A DNA stretch of 64,000 bases from Acanthosoma haemorrhoidale (GCA_930367205.1 OV884012.1:150799405-150863404); one strand, 5' to 3'. Counted from the stretch's first letter, positions 36,120 to 48,089 are shown. Notes: generated by a model not told the origin, from the letters alone. Numbers and translations are program-made.

Positions 36120-36447
36120 TATTGTATTTCGACTATGTTATAGGTTTTCATGAACTTGGAAGGAATAAGTTCAAGTATGTAGGCTATATTAAGATCGTTA
36201 TGGAGGGTTTTGTTGCTGGCGCCATAAGGGGCATTAACTGTTGTTCTCAGGTCTTTTTTGATTGAAAGAATTGCATACGCTTCATATTCGAATTTTTTGC
36301 TATATTGGCTTTAATACAACTTTGTAAATTATTAATTTATTTTCTATTGAGAGATGGGATGTCATTCGAAGAAATCAGTTATCCAAATTCTTGTCTTTTT
36401 AGCCCTATGAAGGGCACATTTCAGTCTTCTGTACAGATGATTCTCAA
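36120..36447 (-). mobile_element. Family A-related copy with the same alternative 3' end
   Basis: A reverse-oriented C-terminal ORF2 segment, running from the words equivalent to the YLGFHLD block (about 36440) down to AACCT. It then has TAACATAGTCGAAAT in place of the normal ORF end and UTR. The same junction and about 25-30 following bases occur at 33870, although the flanking DNA differs. Several small indels disrupt the frame. Confidence 0.8.
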
Positions 36448-36654
36448 AATAACCAATATATAGCTAAATATATATGAATCTTTCTTCAAGATTTTAAGAG
36501 GTTCATAGGGAACATAGCAGTGGTTACAAAAAGGGTAGATAAGAGGGAAATGGCTGGAGCGGTTGAACTGGTTTAGCTAGATAATTAAATATATCCCTAT
36601 ATGCAATACCCTTGTTGATAGGTATATCATTACACAAGGTTATGCTCATATATA

Positions 36655-37406
36655 CAGGAGGGTCCAAAAAAATGTATCCACTGTTTAAAAGTCCATAACT
36701 TGCAAACTAATTGACGGAGTTGTCTCATTTTTGGTAGTGTAATAGTTTGTAGTTCCGGCAATCGCCATACAAGCGCTGTTTTGTTTTGTCAGATGACAGT
36801 CGCCAGATAGTTAGTGTTTTATTGTTTGTTGTACCTTGTTACTCGAGTAAACATGGCTGGCGTAAGGCTTACATTTGATGAAAGGAAGTCTGTTTTAAAG
36901 TGGTATTTTAAGTACGAAAACATTAATGAGGTTCAACGGTTCTTATTTGACGGCACAGTTACCGGTGAGGTGTACCTTCAGAAGCTTCAAACATCCATTT
37001 TACCTGCCATCCAAGACTTGTATCTCGACGGAAATCTACCAGGAAGATGGATAGGCCGTAGAGGTGCTGTAGAGTATCCACCACGTTCCCCAGACTTAAT
37101 TCCTCTGGACTTTTACCTGTGGGGAACACTAAAGGACGTATCGATAAAAGCCACGCACATTGGATGAACTTCGAGAATCCATCCTACATTCATGTGCAAA
37201 TATCCAACTGAGCACGTTGCAGTCAGTAGTTCGTGCTGCAGTTTGGCGGCATCGTTTGCGTGTGGATGTTAATGGATTTCGAACACCTACCGTGAGATCT
37301 TTAAGTTGGACTTTAAGCTACACTTTCACCAAAAATGAGACAACTCCGTCAATTAGTTTGCAAGTTATGGACTGTTAACCAGTGGATACATTTTTTTGGA
37401 CTTCTC
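36655..37406 (+). mobile_element. Mariner-like element with about 80-bp terminal inverted repeats, deleted
   Basis: Both ends contain TCCAAAAAAATGTATCCACT, and inside it TCCATAACTTGCAAACTAAT and GACGGAGTTGTCTCATTTTT in inverted orientation. Apart from the first few bases and a small difference after CCACTG they are nearly identical over about 75 bp. TATA borders the unit on both sides, consistent with TA target duplication. At about 750 bp it lacks most of the transposase gene. The near-identity of the long ends suggests either recent activity or selection for transposase binding. Confidence 0.9.
36853..37378 (+). pseudogene. DUF4817-type mariner-like transposase, deleted and frameshifted
   Basis: It starts at MAGVRLTFDERKSVLKWYFK with YENINEVQR, the helix-turn-helix N-terminus known as DUF4817 in arthropod Tc1/mariner-like transposases. 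A deletion then fuses it to FDGTVTGEVYLQKLQTSILP in the catalytic domain, removing the first aspartate. A second deletion removes the 'QQDGAPPH' block with the second aspartate. The third aspartate remains in SPDLIPLDFYLWGTLKD. A frameshift near 37159 separates the last part (LDELRESILHSC, then VVRAAVWRHRLRVDVNG). It cannot make active transposase. Confidence 0.9.
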
Positions 37407-37484
37407 TATATTTATACCATAGACGTGTAGCGGAGGTGAAACCCTCCTCAGTAACTACTTGAACTTATATCTTATAACACTTAC

Positions 37485-37741
37485 TTATAAAAAGAACTTA
37501 AAATTTGAAGTCTGCCCGGCCAAGCACTCAAGTGAGGCAGTGAAAGTCACATTATTGAGGCCAGAAGTCCTAGCCCGCGCATCAGACGGATTTGTGATCC
37601 CTCTTCGTATATTGGCCTCACACAGTAAAGCGTATTGTGCAAGTATCTCAAGCATCTGCTGTTGTAGCCCAGCTTCATCTTGTGGGGTACATGTTTCCAA
37701 GGATTGTAAATGACAAGACAGAAGCCAGCAAAAAATGATAG
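37485..37741 (-). CDS. Candidate terminal exon of a small, possibly secreted protein
   Basis: One minus-strand frame is open from 37769 to a TAA at 37485-37487. A pyrimidine tract ending in TAG (37742-37744; ten T's then CATAG) is a good splice acceptor and would start the exon at 37741 in phase 1. The reading begins IIFCWLLSCHLQSLETC, hydrophobic and then polar with cysteines, as in the end of a signal peptide. It continues with EAGLQQQMLEILAQYALL and ends SLECLAGQTSNFKFFL. Amino acid use is balanced, unlike chance frames here. GTAAGT directly follows the stop (37484-37479), which is odd for a last exon. No in-frame ATG and no family recognised. It ends only 78 bp from the mariner-like element. 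Confidence 0.3.
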
Positions 37742-37744
37742 CTA

Positions 37745-38404
37745 TGAAAAAAAAAATTAGAATTTTTTCTCAACTGAATCCAAACCTAATCAAATCCCCT
37801 TTGCTGAAAGGGGGGTTTACTTAGGCCGATTATTTAATATAACGCGTGAAAATGAATCCTTCCCGAGAACGAGCCTTCTCATCCCATCAAAACTGAACGA
37901 CCTTAAAGCAATCACGAGTCTTTGCAATTCACAGGACTGCGAGTGTGTGAGTGGAGTTTCAAAATCGTAGCGAGTACACAGCGGGTGTATGGGTTTCGCT
38001 CCATGAACACGCACTTGGGATTTCCATTTATGGAATTAAAATTTTGGATTCAAACTTTACTTTCATCATCAAAAAGCATGTTTGGGATACTTTAAATGAG
38101 AAAAGACACTCATTCAATTTTGAAGATAAAACTCGTGAATTACCAGTTGACCAAATCAGGGTATGAGCAGTCGGTGTGATTGTTGTGGTGATGATATAAC
38201 AAATTTTCCGGCCATTCTCGGAAAATGAAGTAATAACACGACGTATTATATTGTGATGACAGTATTTTCATGATATCGTAACATCGAATTTCACGATCTA
38301 GCTTGAAAAGGTGGCTCAAAAGACAAGAGCAGACATGCAGGCACACTGAGGGAGATGTAGGGATTGCTGAAATCCAAAAAAAATCAATGAAATATAATTA
38401 CCCT
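37745..38404. other. Spacer with an unrecognised plus-strand frame
   Basis: A frame at 37951-38166 (about 70 codons, includes GVWVSLHEHALGISIYGIK and KHVWDTLNEKRHSFNFEDK) ends at a GTATGA donor-like site. It has no ATG start and a weak acceptor. It looks more coding-like than its neighbours but I recognise nothing. The antisense frame 37817-38014 is also open. Confidence 0.25.
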
Positions 38405-38416
38405 TTACACTGTTAA

Positions 38417-39226
38417 ACAGTAAGGTATTTAGGCTCCCATCTCGACCAAAGACTGGCATGGAACCCACACACGAGGCTAAAAAGACAAGAACAAAACAGA
38501 CGCTTTGGACAACTGTACAGACTACTTCGAAGGACATCCCATCTCTCAATAGAAAATAAACTACTTATTTACAAAGGTATACTTAAGCCAATCTGGACAT
38601 ACGGAATAGAGCAATGGAGGACAGCAAAAAAGTTGAACATCAAGCGCGTCCAATCCTCTCAATCAAAAGTCCTGAGAACAATAGTAAATGCCCCTTATTA
38701 CGTCAGCAACAAAACCCTTCACAATGATCTGAATATACCCTATATTCTTGAACTCATCCCTTCCAAATTCATGAAATTCCATAGTAGCCTGTCCAACCAC
38801 CCTAATCCCGTAGCGTCATTGCACTGCTCCAATCACCCCTATAATCCTCCTCGGAGACTGAAACGGCAGTGGCCTTGTGACCTCCTATAAATGCGCAACA
38901 GTGGGAGTCCTGGCAATGGCCAGTTTCTCCAATCATGTCCTGAGCGTATGTGGCTCTCGCGCTCTTCGTCAGCCACGCTCGTATTCGGTGGCGTGGCTGG
39001 TGGGGGAGCGTGGGGGACTTCCCAAGACTCCGCTTCCTCTCTCGAATGCGAGGGAGGCAACAACCGGGGACTTGGGGGGCCCCTGGGCTGTTTGTAAATA
39101 TTGTATCAATGTGTGAGCGAATGATGAATTGTAAATATGGTATGAATGAAAACATTTATCTCAATTATTTACTGCCTATTATAAGGCAGATTGTAATTTC
39201 ATCATAATAAAGTTAATTTACAATAA
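38417..39226 (+). mobile_element. Family A copy: RT C-terminus plus complete 3' UTR, 12-bp target duplication
   Basis: The copy starts near the YLG block and covers the C-terminal domain (RRTSHLSIENKLL, KVLRTIVNAPYYVSNKTLHN, DLNIPYILELIPSKFM), the stop near 38888 and the whole 3' UTR. TTACACTGTTAA is repeated at 38405-38416 and 39227-39238. Substitutions create stops and frameshifts in places. The UTR domain has the shortened form, in which CAGCCACG and CGTGGCTG can pair. This copy and the inverted one at 40807 form a pair about 1.6 kb apart. Confidence 0.93.
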
Positions 39227-39238
39227 TTACACTGTTAA

Positions 39239-40796
39239 GAATCAGAGACGCCATCATAATGTTTCTGCAAGTGATTATTGGATCTAGGTGTGTTCTTGGT
39301 GACGTAGGAGGTGTGGTTGCCCCGCATCAATGCTGTCGTGTGAGCTGTGGGTATTGGTGAAATATTTTCACTGGTATGCATTACTTAGTGTGTTCTCGAT
39401 ATTAGGGGGAAGGAAAAATAAACTGTACCAAGTATTACGGAATACACTGGTGGACCCAAAACCCCCTTCAAAATTTATCCAAAGATTAAAAAAAATGTTT
39501 TTGATAAAAAACAAATGAAAGAAGCAGTTTTTATTGTTGGATCATAAAAATGTATTATATTTGAAATTCTTCTTGTGTTACCTACTTTAAAGAATCTTGT
39601 TTTGGGAGCAATGTACTTTAGATATGAGATTTAAAGGGATACGGGGACTTATTCCTTCCCATTTAAATTTAATTAAGTCATGCTGAATTCAATGCGTTGA
39701 AGAGTTTGTTGGAAACTCTTGTTAGGTCTCGTTAAAAATTATTTATGGACACTGTTTCTATACACTAACACCGACTTTTTGGAGTTCCCCAAAATGTTTT
39801 AAACAATCAAGTTCACACTAGGATCTGAAACAAAACAACTCCCAGTCATAAACCTAAGCCGATTGGTTTTGTTGAATAAAATCTGTTGTGGAGAGACAGA
39901 AGATTTGTTATTTGACTAGGCCGGTTACTCGACAAAATCTTCTTAAAACAAAATAAAACAATTTCTGTTTCTCCATTTTGAGTCCAAGTTTTCGTCGAGA
40001 ATTTGTAACGATAAACACTTTAAGAAGCATGCAGTAACACAGTCCATTCAAATGAATTGACTATGAAACGTTTTTCTGAACACCGTTTTGTAGGACGAAG
40101 TAATCAAGCAATTTTATTTACAAACTATCAGAAGAAATAATATTTTGCATTAACTTATATTATATTTTTCCTGCAACTTTCTCTCTCAAGTTTCAGAAGT
40201 TTTTGTTTGTATCGTGACGATTCATAAGTAATATAAAGACAAACAGACATATATGGAGGAGGAGGTCGTAAAGAGAAGAAATTATTAACGAAAAGAAAAA
40301 TAAGAAGAAAAATAAGAAAATCCTATGGGAGTAAGATGCTGCCTTATGAGGAAAGTTACCGATAATCATTGGGCCTACTGTGACAAGGCCCTTATCGCTG
40401 TTTGCTCAGGGCCGAGTTATGAACTTAACTCACCCTCTCCTGGTCACCCCACCCAACCTTCAAATCTACTTAACTTTATTTTTCTACTTTTTCTAAAACC
40501 TATAACAGAGCTGAGTTATAAAAATTCATAAGCTGTATTAAAGAGAAAGTTACCAATCTTGGATTTAAAGAAAAAATCTTTTGGAGGAAGTTTAAGCTAG
40601 CGTTTAAAATCTTTAAAGTGAAAACATTACTTCCCAAACTGCCTTTTAAGTATTCCACAAATCCCTTTCGCTTGCCGAATTCACAGGCTCCCAGGTGCCC
40701 CACCCATAAACTTTGGAATTAATTAAAAGATTTCTCTTTTAATCACCGCTCCTCCTTTTTGAAGGCGATTTTAGTAAACTACGAGGAATGTACCTC
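39239..40796. other. AT-rich spacer between convergent family A copies
   Basis: No gene is supported. The frames at 39330-39518, 40325-40531 and 40500-40703 have no recognised motif. The patch 40320-40470 is more complex. Confidence 0.4.
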
Positions 40797-40806
40797 GTTC
40801 ATAATT

Positions 40807-41600
40807 TTATTAAGATAAAATTACAATCTGCCTTTTATTAGGCAATAAGTAATTGAGATAAATGTTATCATTCATACCATATTCACAATTCATCATTCAC
40901 TCGTTCATTCATTAAATATTTACAAACAGCCCAGAGGCCCCCCAATTCCACAAGGTTGTCACCTCCCTCGCATGCGAAGGAGGAAGCGGAGTCTTGGGAA
41001 TTCCCCCACGCTCCTACGTCAGCCGCGTCACTGGATAAGAGCCAGCGGAGACTTACCTAGAGCGTGAGAGCCACAGACGCTCAGGACATGCTTAGAGAAA
41101 CTGGCCATTGCCAGGACTCCCAATATCACTTGATTATAGCAGGTCACGAGGCCACTGCCGTTTTAATCTCCAAGGAGGATTATAGGAGTGAGTGGTGCAG
41201 TGCAATGACTGTGCTAGGGAATTAGGGTGGTTGGATAGGTTACTATGGAATTTTATGAACTTGGAAGGGATGAGTTCAAGAATATAGGGTATATTCAGAT
41301 CATTGTGAAGGGTTTTGTTGCTGACGTAATAAGGGGCATTTACTATTGTTCTCAGGACTTTTGATTGAAAGGATTGGATGCGCTTGATGTTCAACTTTTT
41401 TGCTGTCCCCCGTAGCTCTATTCCGTATGTCCAGATTGGCTTAATATAATAAATATAACTTTGTAAATAAGTAGTTTATTTTATATTGAGAGATGCGATG
41501 TCCTTCGAAGTAGTCTGTACAGTTGTCCAAAGCGTCTGTTTAGTTCTTGTATTTTTAGCCTCGTGTGTGGGTTCCATGTCAGTCTTTTGTCGAGATGGAT
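40807..41600 (-). mobile_element. Family A copy, reverse orientation, 10-bp target duplication
   Basis: It runs from the 3' terminus (left) to the HLD block (right). The C-terminal ORF is open for 86 codons (41134-41394: SNIKRIQSFQSKVLRTIVN-type reading, then NDLNIPYILELIPSKFI). Upstream small insertions break the frame. GTTCATAATT at 40797-40806 and 41601-41610 marks the ends. The tail after the UTR is only CTTAATAA, so the terminal bases were trimmed or never copied. Confidence 0.92.
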
Positions 41601-41610
41601 GTTCATAATT

Positions 41611-42059
41611 AGATTTCTGAATAAATTCTTTGAAATTATTCTGATAATTTTGTATGATTTTGCGAAATCATCAAATTATTAAATATAAAGTTTCATGCAA
41701 TCATGTTGTGTATAGGCCTTCATTATTTGACCTTTCTGAAGTAAATCTCTATACAAACCTCATTGTCTATACAGTATCGTTTGCGGTTTCTTATACTTAA
41801 TAGCTTTCGAAATAGAAGCAGACGAGACCTTCACTATTTATAGAAAAACCAAGTTACTTTTTTGCTGAATGGGAACAATTGCAATATAGATGTATGTACG
41901 TGGAATATGAAAAATGTCCATTTAAGATACTAATGAGAAACAGGGTCACTAAAAACATATTGTGGTAATATGTGAATTGATTTCAAAGTGAGCAGAAAAA
42001 AAATTTGTGTTAATGGCAGGTATGTGCGTGTCGGATTGTGGGCATGAGGCCTGTATCGT
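41611..42059. other. AT-rich spacer
   Basis: Nothing recognised; no gene-like frame. Confidence 0.4.
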
Positions 42060-42260
42060 TGGTGGGACAAGGAAATCAATGTTCAATTAGGGATGACAAG
42101 TGTCTCGCAGTGACAGCACACGGTAATTAAGTAAGCACATACTGCCAACTAGTTTCTAAGCTAATTCAGCACATAGCCACTCAGGGAGGATCCGCGGGTA
42201 ATTGGAGTTGGTCTTCAATCTGCCTACCATCTATCTCTCTTGTGCCACCTCGCATCCCCA
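42060..42260. promoter_or_regulatory. Candidate regulatory island with homeodomain-like motifs
   Basis: A complex, non-repetitive stretch with several TAATT-type cores: CAATTAGGG (42084), GGTAATTAAG (42122), CTAATTCAGC (42161) and GGTAATTGG (42197). ACAAGTG (about 42096) resembles an NK2-type site. In AT-rich DNA such cores occur by chance, and no gene is visible nearby, so this rests on motif density and sequence complexity only. Confidence 0.22.
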
Positions 42261-45200
42261 TTCCGGCCTCCAAGAGGAAGATAGCACATTTTTTTTAATT
42301 TCTTTAGTTTTATTTTCAATAGGGCACTGGATTATCCAATGCATAGGCAAGGTAACTAATTGTGTAAACATGAATGTGTCAGCTCTTTAAGATTGAAAAC
42401 AAACTTGGGTTTTAGAACCAAGAAATAAAAATACAAGATAAATTTAAAATCAGTGACGTTCCGTTAACAGGCAAGTAGTCTTACACAATTAGCCATATTG
42501 ATTCGATACAGTAATTTGGTAATAGATTGATTCAGTAATAGACCATATTCCACAGAAAGCCAAGGGTCGTAATAAATCCGGAAGTTTTTTGGATAACTTT
42601 GGCCTAAACTAAGTTATAAGTCGATCGGTGAGCCTGAAATGTAGGAGTGATTCTCGTCATGTAAATATTGGGTTACCATGGGTGCACGCTCGCTGAAAAT
42701 GTTTGCGTCAGAGCCGTGGATCTGGAATCCTTGTGCCCAGCTGGCAACGTTCTCAGGAGGATTCGTCACAAAATCGAAAACAGATATGTACAAAAAATGT
42801 AAGAAAAAATATTTAATACCATATTCGTGTACTTTTATCCCATTTATATATCGGCCAACTTGCAATGGGGAACAATAGTAACGGAGTGAGAGACCCTTAG
42901 CACCCTTAGGGAGGATGAAAAGGGGGTGAAATGTAAAAAATATTCGAAAAGATCGAGAAAAGTGCTGAATTCATGGTTTACTGGGGCGATGAAGATGAAT
43001 ACACTCCCGATGCCGTTAAGCCTCGTCAGCATGAGGGGTGAAAATAAAAATGTTCGAATTCACCAACATTAGAGTTAAATTAAATGTTTTGAAACAGTAA
43101 CAGTAATATACAAAAACCGACATTACCAAAATACATTCCACTAAATGTGACAAAACTAACTTTTAGGGAGGGAAATGGGTGTTATATAGACCGGATACAA
43201 TTTTGTTAGTTGAAGTCCAAATAGGAAACAAGAATTTCCAGAAAGAAGATGATTTTTGCCACAGCTGCGATTCTTAAACATCTGATTAAAACTTCTACGA
43301 CCACGTGGCCCAATCTGATATACTTGTTGAGTTTGATTCTTGTTAGACCACTTGAGGTCAATTAAAACCAAAAGTGCGTAGCACAGTCTAAAAGTGGCAG
43401 AGGAAAAAGAGGCAAAAAAGACATAGGGTTATTGAGGGCTTTAGTACGGAGTGTAGTTACAAACAGCAGTCGAGCATTTAATATCATTGTTTTTTACATT
43501 GCAGCATATTAGCTTTTACACGTAATATCCTCAAATATCCAATTTACTACTTCTGTAGGTCGGAGGTCCTTAGGCCCCATCCAGTCTTCGGACGGGTACT
43601 TCATTAGTTTGGGGAATAACTTAGAAGGTGGAGATACGTCTTGGTGAATATTAAGTGTTTCGCGGGCTTAAATTAAAAATATTACATGAATAAAATCACA
43701 GAATATGATAGATTTTTCTTTTAGAAGTATATATGGTAATAATAAGACTTTAGAGAAGGAAACATTTCATGTCAACTATTTCAAATTCTCGGAATACTCA
43801 CTAACCGGACTGGAATCAGCTTAAAAACGTAATATTGTTTTTGCTCCAGATCAGTATGTATTTAAACAAGTGTTCCTACTTGGAAACTGGCGAATCGTAA
43901 AGATGTATTGGGCGTTGGCATGTTTGAAGAGCGCAGTACTGAGTGGGAGGGGGGCACATGTCCACCGTAATCTAGGAGGCAGAGACCGTATCCGCTTTGT
44001 CTGAAAACTGATACGTCTGATTGATTAATAGCGGCCACCTGAAGGCACTTGTCTCTTTGGCAAGCTGATCGATCATTGGCCGTGTTTATACCGATAGCCT
44101 CTGCTGTTTGGCTCAAACTGTTTGCCACCATAGTGTAAACAACCGTTTCAGTTATGTATAGTATGACAAATGGCCCCGGAATCCAGCCATCTGGATAAAA
44201 CCACTGCTAAAAGTCTACAAAAATTGAGCTTAAAAAAGTACTCTGGGGGTACTCAAAAAAGTTTTCTGACGTAATTACATTATATCAAAAGTTGGAGAGC
44301 TCTTGAGATGTCTACAGGTAGATGACTCCAGATGCTAGGAAAAAAAGTATTTCTTTTATTACAGAACTAACTGTGTAACCCAGTGTTCAGCATCATGGCT
44401 GCTACACCCTCCTCCAATCGATAGGAATAGCAGTCAATGACAGGACCTTAAAGTTAAGTTTTCTCACAATCGTGAACCCAAGATAAGCCTTCTTTTACAG
44501 TACTTGCTATTTCGACTGTTACACCCTCCTTGGAAGTCACAACTTCCCAAGAAGTGAAAACTGCCAACAGTACAGGGGGTACGTCATAAGTGTATTTCCA
44601 TGTTATAGTTCATTCAAGTCTCGAAATCATTATTTATGACTGTTGACATAATTGTGGAGACCCCAAATCGACCAATGCGTATGTTTATGATAAAAAGTAG
44701 GGTGATTGCTTTAAGAAAATCCTAAATTTATTTGTATAAAAATATATGTATTTGATATAATAATGTATGTCACATTATGACAGAATAAATGAGGGAAGGG
44801 AGTTAATATATATTTTTAAGCCAGCAATCTACGAGGGAGATGCATGCACTTGAGTTTTCGCTTCCTTTTATGTATAATTTAATTCATCATATACAACTAA
44901 ATATATTTATACAGCTTGAAAAATATAATACAAAAAACACAATTAATGCTTCATACTAATGGTATTTTTTTTTATAAATAAAACAACGGGTTACTCCACC
45001 TCAGCTCCATCCGAAGGAGCCAAATTTTATCAAAACTATTATAATTTAAAATGATCAAATAAGTCATTGTACCATAGGATGTCCTCTATGATTGTTATTA
45101 CCAAGTCTTTACAAATCTCAAGCAGAACCACGTGAGTGGTTATCGCTACTGCTTCGTCATTTTCAGCGCCCTAAATTCCATAGACGTATGTGTCACAACT

Positions 45201-45744
45201 TACCACATTTTTTTTTTTTAATATAGTAATGGTTAACTAAGAAAAAATGTTAAAAGGAAAACTGGCAAGGATTTTGATCTCTGGATCAACTAGTAAAGGC
45301 TGTCATAATATCACAGTATACGCATGAAAGAGCCAATTCCCCTGCCCGGGCATCAAAGAAATCGATTTTAACAGGAAAACCGTAAATCACACCGAACTTC
45401 TAAAAATGCTAATTTCCTTGCGATGTGCTAGTCTTGCCTAAGCGGAACCTTACCCTCTGTTCGTAAAAAGTTTATGCTTATATTATAGCTGTTAACTGAT
45501 TATATATAAAAAAAAATACAAGATCAATTTAGATGCGAATAAATTAAACATCAAAACCATATCCCCATATTATCTGTGTATGTGGTAATTTTATCCGTTA
45601 CATGAATACATCAAGTGTTATTTTACTTTAGTCCAATTGAATTTCTATACACGACTTAATCTATATACCCACTCTTTTATGAAAACCACCAACTGCCGAC
45701 CAATTGATATCGTTGAGGTACTCTACCTGTTCTTATCAAATCTA
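42261..45744. other. Spacer, no gene recognised
   Basis: Open frames at 42614-42865 (-), 42678-42878 (+) and 43862-44131 (-, 89 codons with an ATG start) have no recognised domain. The last lies in a less AT-rich patch (43850-44140) and is the best of them. 44330-44590 is moderately complex. The rest is AT-rich. Confidence 0.35.
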
Positions 45745-45752
45745 TATCTCCA

Positions 45753-46395
45753 ATAAATTACTAATCTACAAAGTTATACTTAAGCCAATCTGGACATACT
45801 GAATAGAGCTATGAGGGGCACCACAAAAGTCGAACATCAAGTGTATCCAATTCTTTCAATCAAAAGTCCTGAGAACATTAGTAAATGCCCCTCATTACGT
45901 AAGCAACAAAACCATACATAACCATCTTAATATACCATATATTCTCAAACTCATCCCTTCCAAGTTCATGAAATTCCATAGTAACCTATCCAACCAGCCT
46001 AATCCCGTAGCGCAGTCATTGCACTACACCACTCATTCCTATAATCCTCCTCGGAGACTAAAACAGCAGCCACCTCGTGACCTGCTATAAATGCGTGACG
46101 GGGGAGTCCTGGCAATGGAAAGTTTCTCCAATTATGTCCTGAGCGTATGTGGATCTCGCGCTCTTGCTCAGCCTCCACTGGCTCGTAGCCGGTGACGCGG
46201 CTGACGTAGGATCGTGGGGAAATTCCCAAGACTCCCCTTCCTCTTTCGCATGCGAGGGAGGTGACAACCATGTGGATTTGGGAGGTCTCTGGGCTATTTC
46301 TAAATACTGTATGAATGAGAACATTTATCACATTTACTTATTGTTTAATAAGGCAGATCGTAATTTTAGCACAATGAAGAAGTTTCAATTTCAAT
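45753..46395 (+). mobile_element. Family A copy, 8-bp target duplication
   Basis: A 5'-truncated copy that starts in the ENKLLIHKV region and runs through the C-terminal domain and full 3' UTR. TATCTCCA at 45745-45752 and 46396-46403 flanks it. The frame is broken by substitutions. The end of the UTR reads ACAATGAAGAAGTTTCAATT, the alternative tail type also seen at 26595. Confidence 0.9.
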
Positions 46396-46403
46396 TATCT
46401 CCA

Positions 46404-48081
46404 TACTGGCCAGAAAGGTGCAGCTGAATAACATTGAAAATACTGTTGTGGTGTGTTTTTAATGGGTCAACGAACATCAGTAGTATTTGTGTTTCTGAAC
46501 TGATTATGTCAATATGATAAATCGAATATGTATGTATATTTGTTTTGCTGTAAAACGTAAAAGTTTTCATACATCACCTGTGAGTGATTCCAAGGCAATA
46601 TTGAAAACTTGAATTCGCTATTGTTGTAAATAAAATGTTTTGGCATAGTATCAAGTGCTAAATTTAGATAAATCGACTTGAATGATTTTTTTTTTGTGGT
46701 AAGATAAAAAGTATATAATAAGGGTTGAAATACCCTTGAAAAATTTTAACAATCAAGTAAAAGTTAGCCACAAAAGCCTGTTAGTTGCCTTTACCTTGTC
46801 ATCTTTTTGGTTAGACCACCAACGGTGGATTTGATCCACTTTAATTCGTTCTCTGTTATCTTCGCCGAACACTCTTCTCGTTATTTCCTTTAAACAGAAA
46901 TACGTGGTAATTGCAATCACGTTTATAATGAAAGTATATTTCTACATTTTTTTTCTAATATGGACCGTTTTAACCGCTGACAATTTTCAATTGCATACAA
47001 TTTTAAATTGGATATATAATTAAATAACCCTTTTATAAAATAAAGTGAGCTCTAATAAATGTAGTGGTTAAATGACCACATCATTAATACGATAGGATTA
47101 CAACCGTTAGACGTGTGTTTATTATCTCGTTTAAAACCTTTGTGAATTAGAACGATGTTACAGACCAAGACTGCTCTAGTTCAAAAATACGTTGAACGGC
47201 CATTAAATATAATATCAAAAAAAGTAATAAAAAAGATTATAGATATGCTGAAATGAAAAAATTCTTTTGAGTACAACGATTCAGTAGAGCCAAACAAATA
47301 TCCTTGGAAAAGATTTTTTATTTTACAATTTTTCCACAGTACTTTGTAAAAATATATTTAGGTAGCATAACTGGTTTAATTCAAGTAATAACTGTGATTG
47401 AATAAATGTAAATCATAACTTGAATGTAATGATTATAATTGTCTAAAAAAAAAAAAATCAAAAGCTGATGTAATTTAAAGCTGATTTATGTGATGTAATC
47501 GGGATGACAAATTTTGTTTTTGATGATTAAATTGCGAAATTTATTTACAGATATTGCTTCTTTATTGCAGTTTTTTCCTATATTTTGAGATGACTGCTTC
47601 TTTAATGTCAAAAAACCAACTTAGCTGTCATTTTTTTCATTTAATTATTAGATAAATCCAATACAAATACTTTAAAGAGATGCATTTACTTTATGAAGAA
47701 ATCACTAATGATTTATGTGGAAGAGCCGATAGTGAAATAAATCAAGATTGTATTAGATAGATGAGATTGGCACTAACGTGGATCGGCTGTTGGATCTGTA
47801 GCAAAGAGACAACTATCGCATCTTGTCACCTTACCGCACCTTCATTAGTCAAGACTGTAGAGTTCCACTTGCGCAAGGAACATTCCTTGTTAGGTCTGCA
47901 TTGTCTCTGCATAGTAACAGTACAGTGGTTTGCGGTCTAGCAGCTTTAAGCCACATCTAATCTACTGAAGCTTTATTACCATTCATCTCGAAACACTTCA
48001 GGCCATTATCACAATAACAAGAGAAAACAACCTAATCACATATTATGCCTACAAAGGAACAAAAGTTAACGTTTTTTTACA
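46404..48081. other. AT-rich spacer with a complex patch at 47760-47960
   Basis: No gene is supported. The patch has balanced composition and no open frame. It may be conserved non-coding sequence or unique filler. Confidence 0.4.
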
Positions 48082-48089
48082 TATGAAAG

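Noticed and set aside
46085..46427. Long overlapping frames on both strands (also at 18427, 30814, 38802, 48649, 60294, 63463)
   Set aside because: They all fall on the GC-rich family A 3' UTR, which lacks stops in several frames because of its composition. Similar peptides recur only because the DNA repeats.
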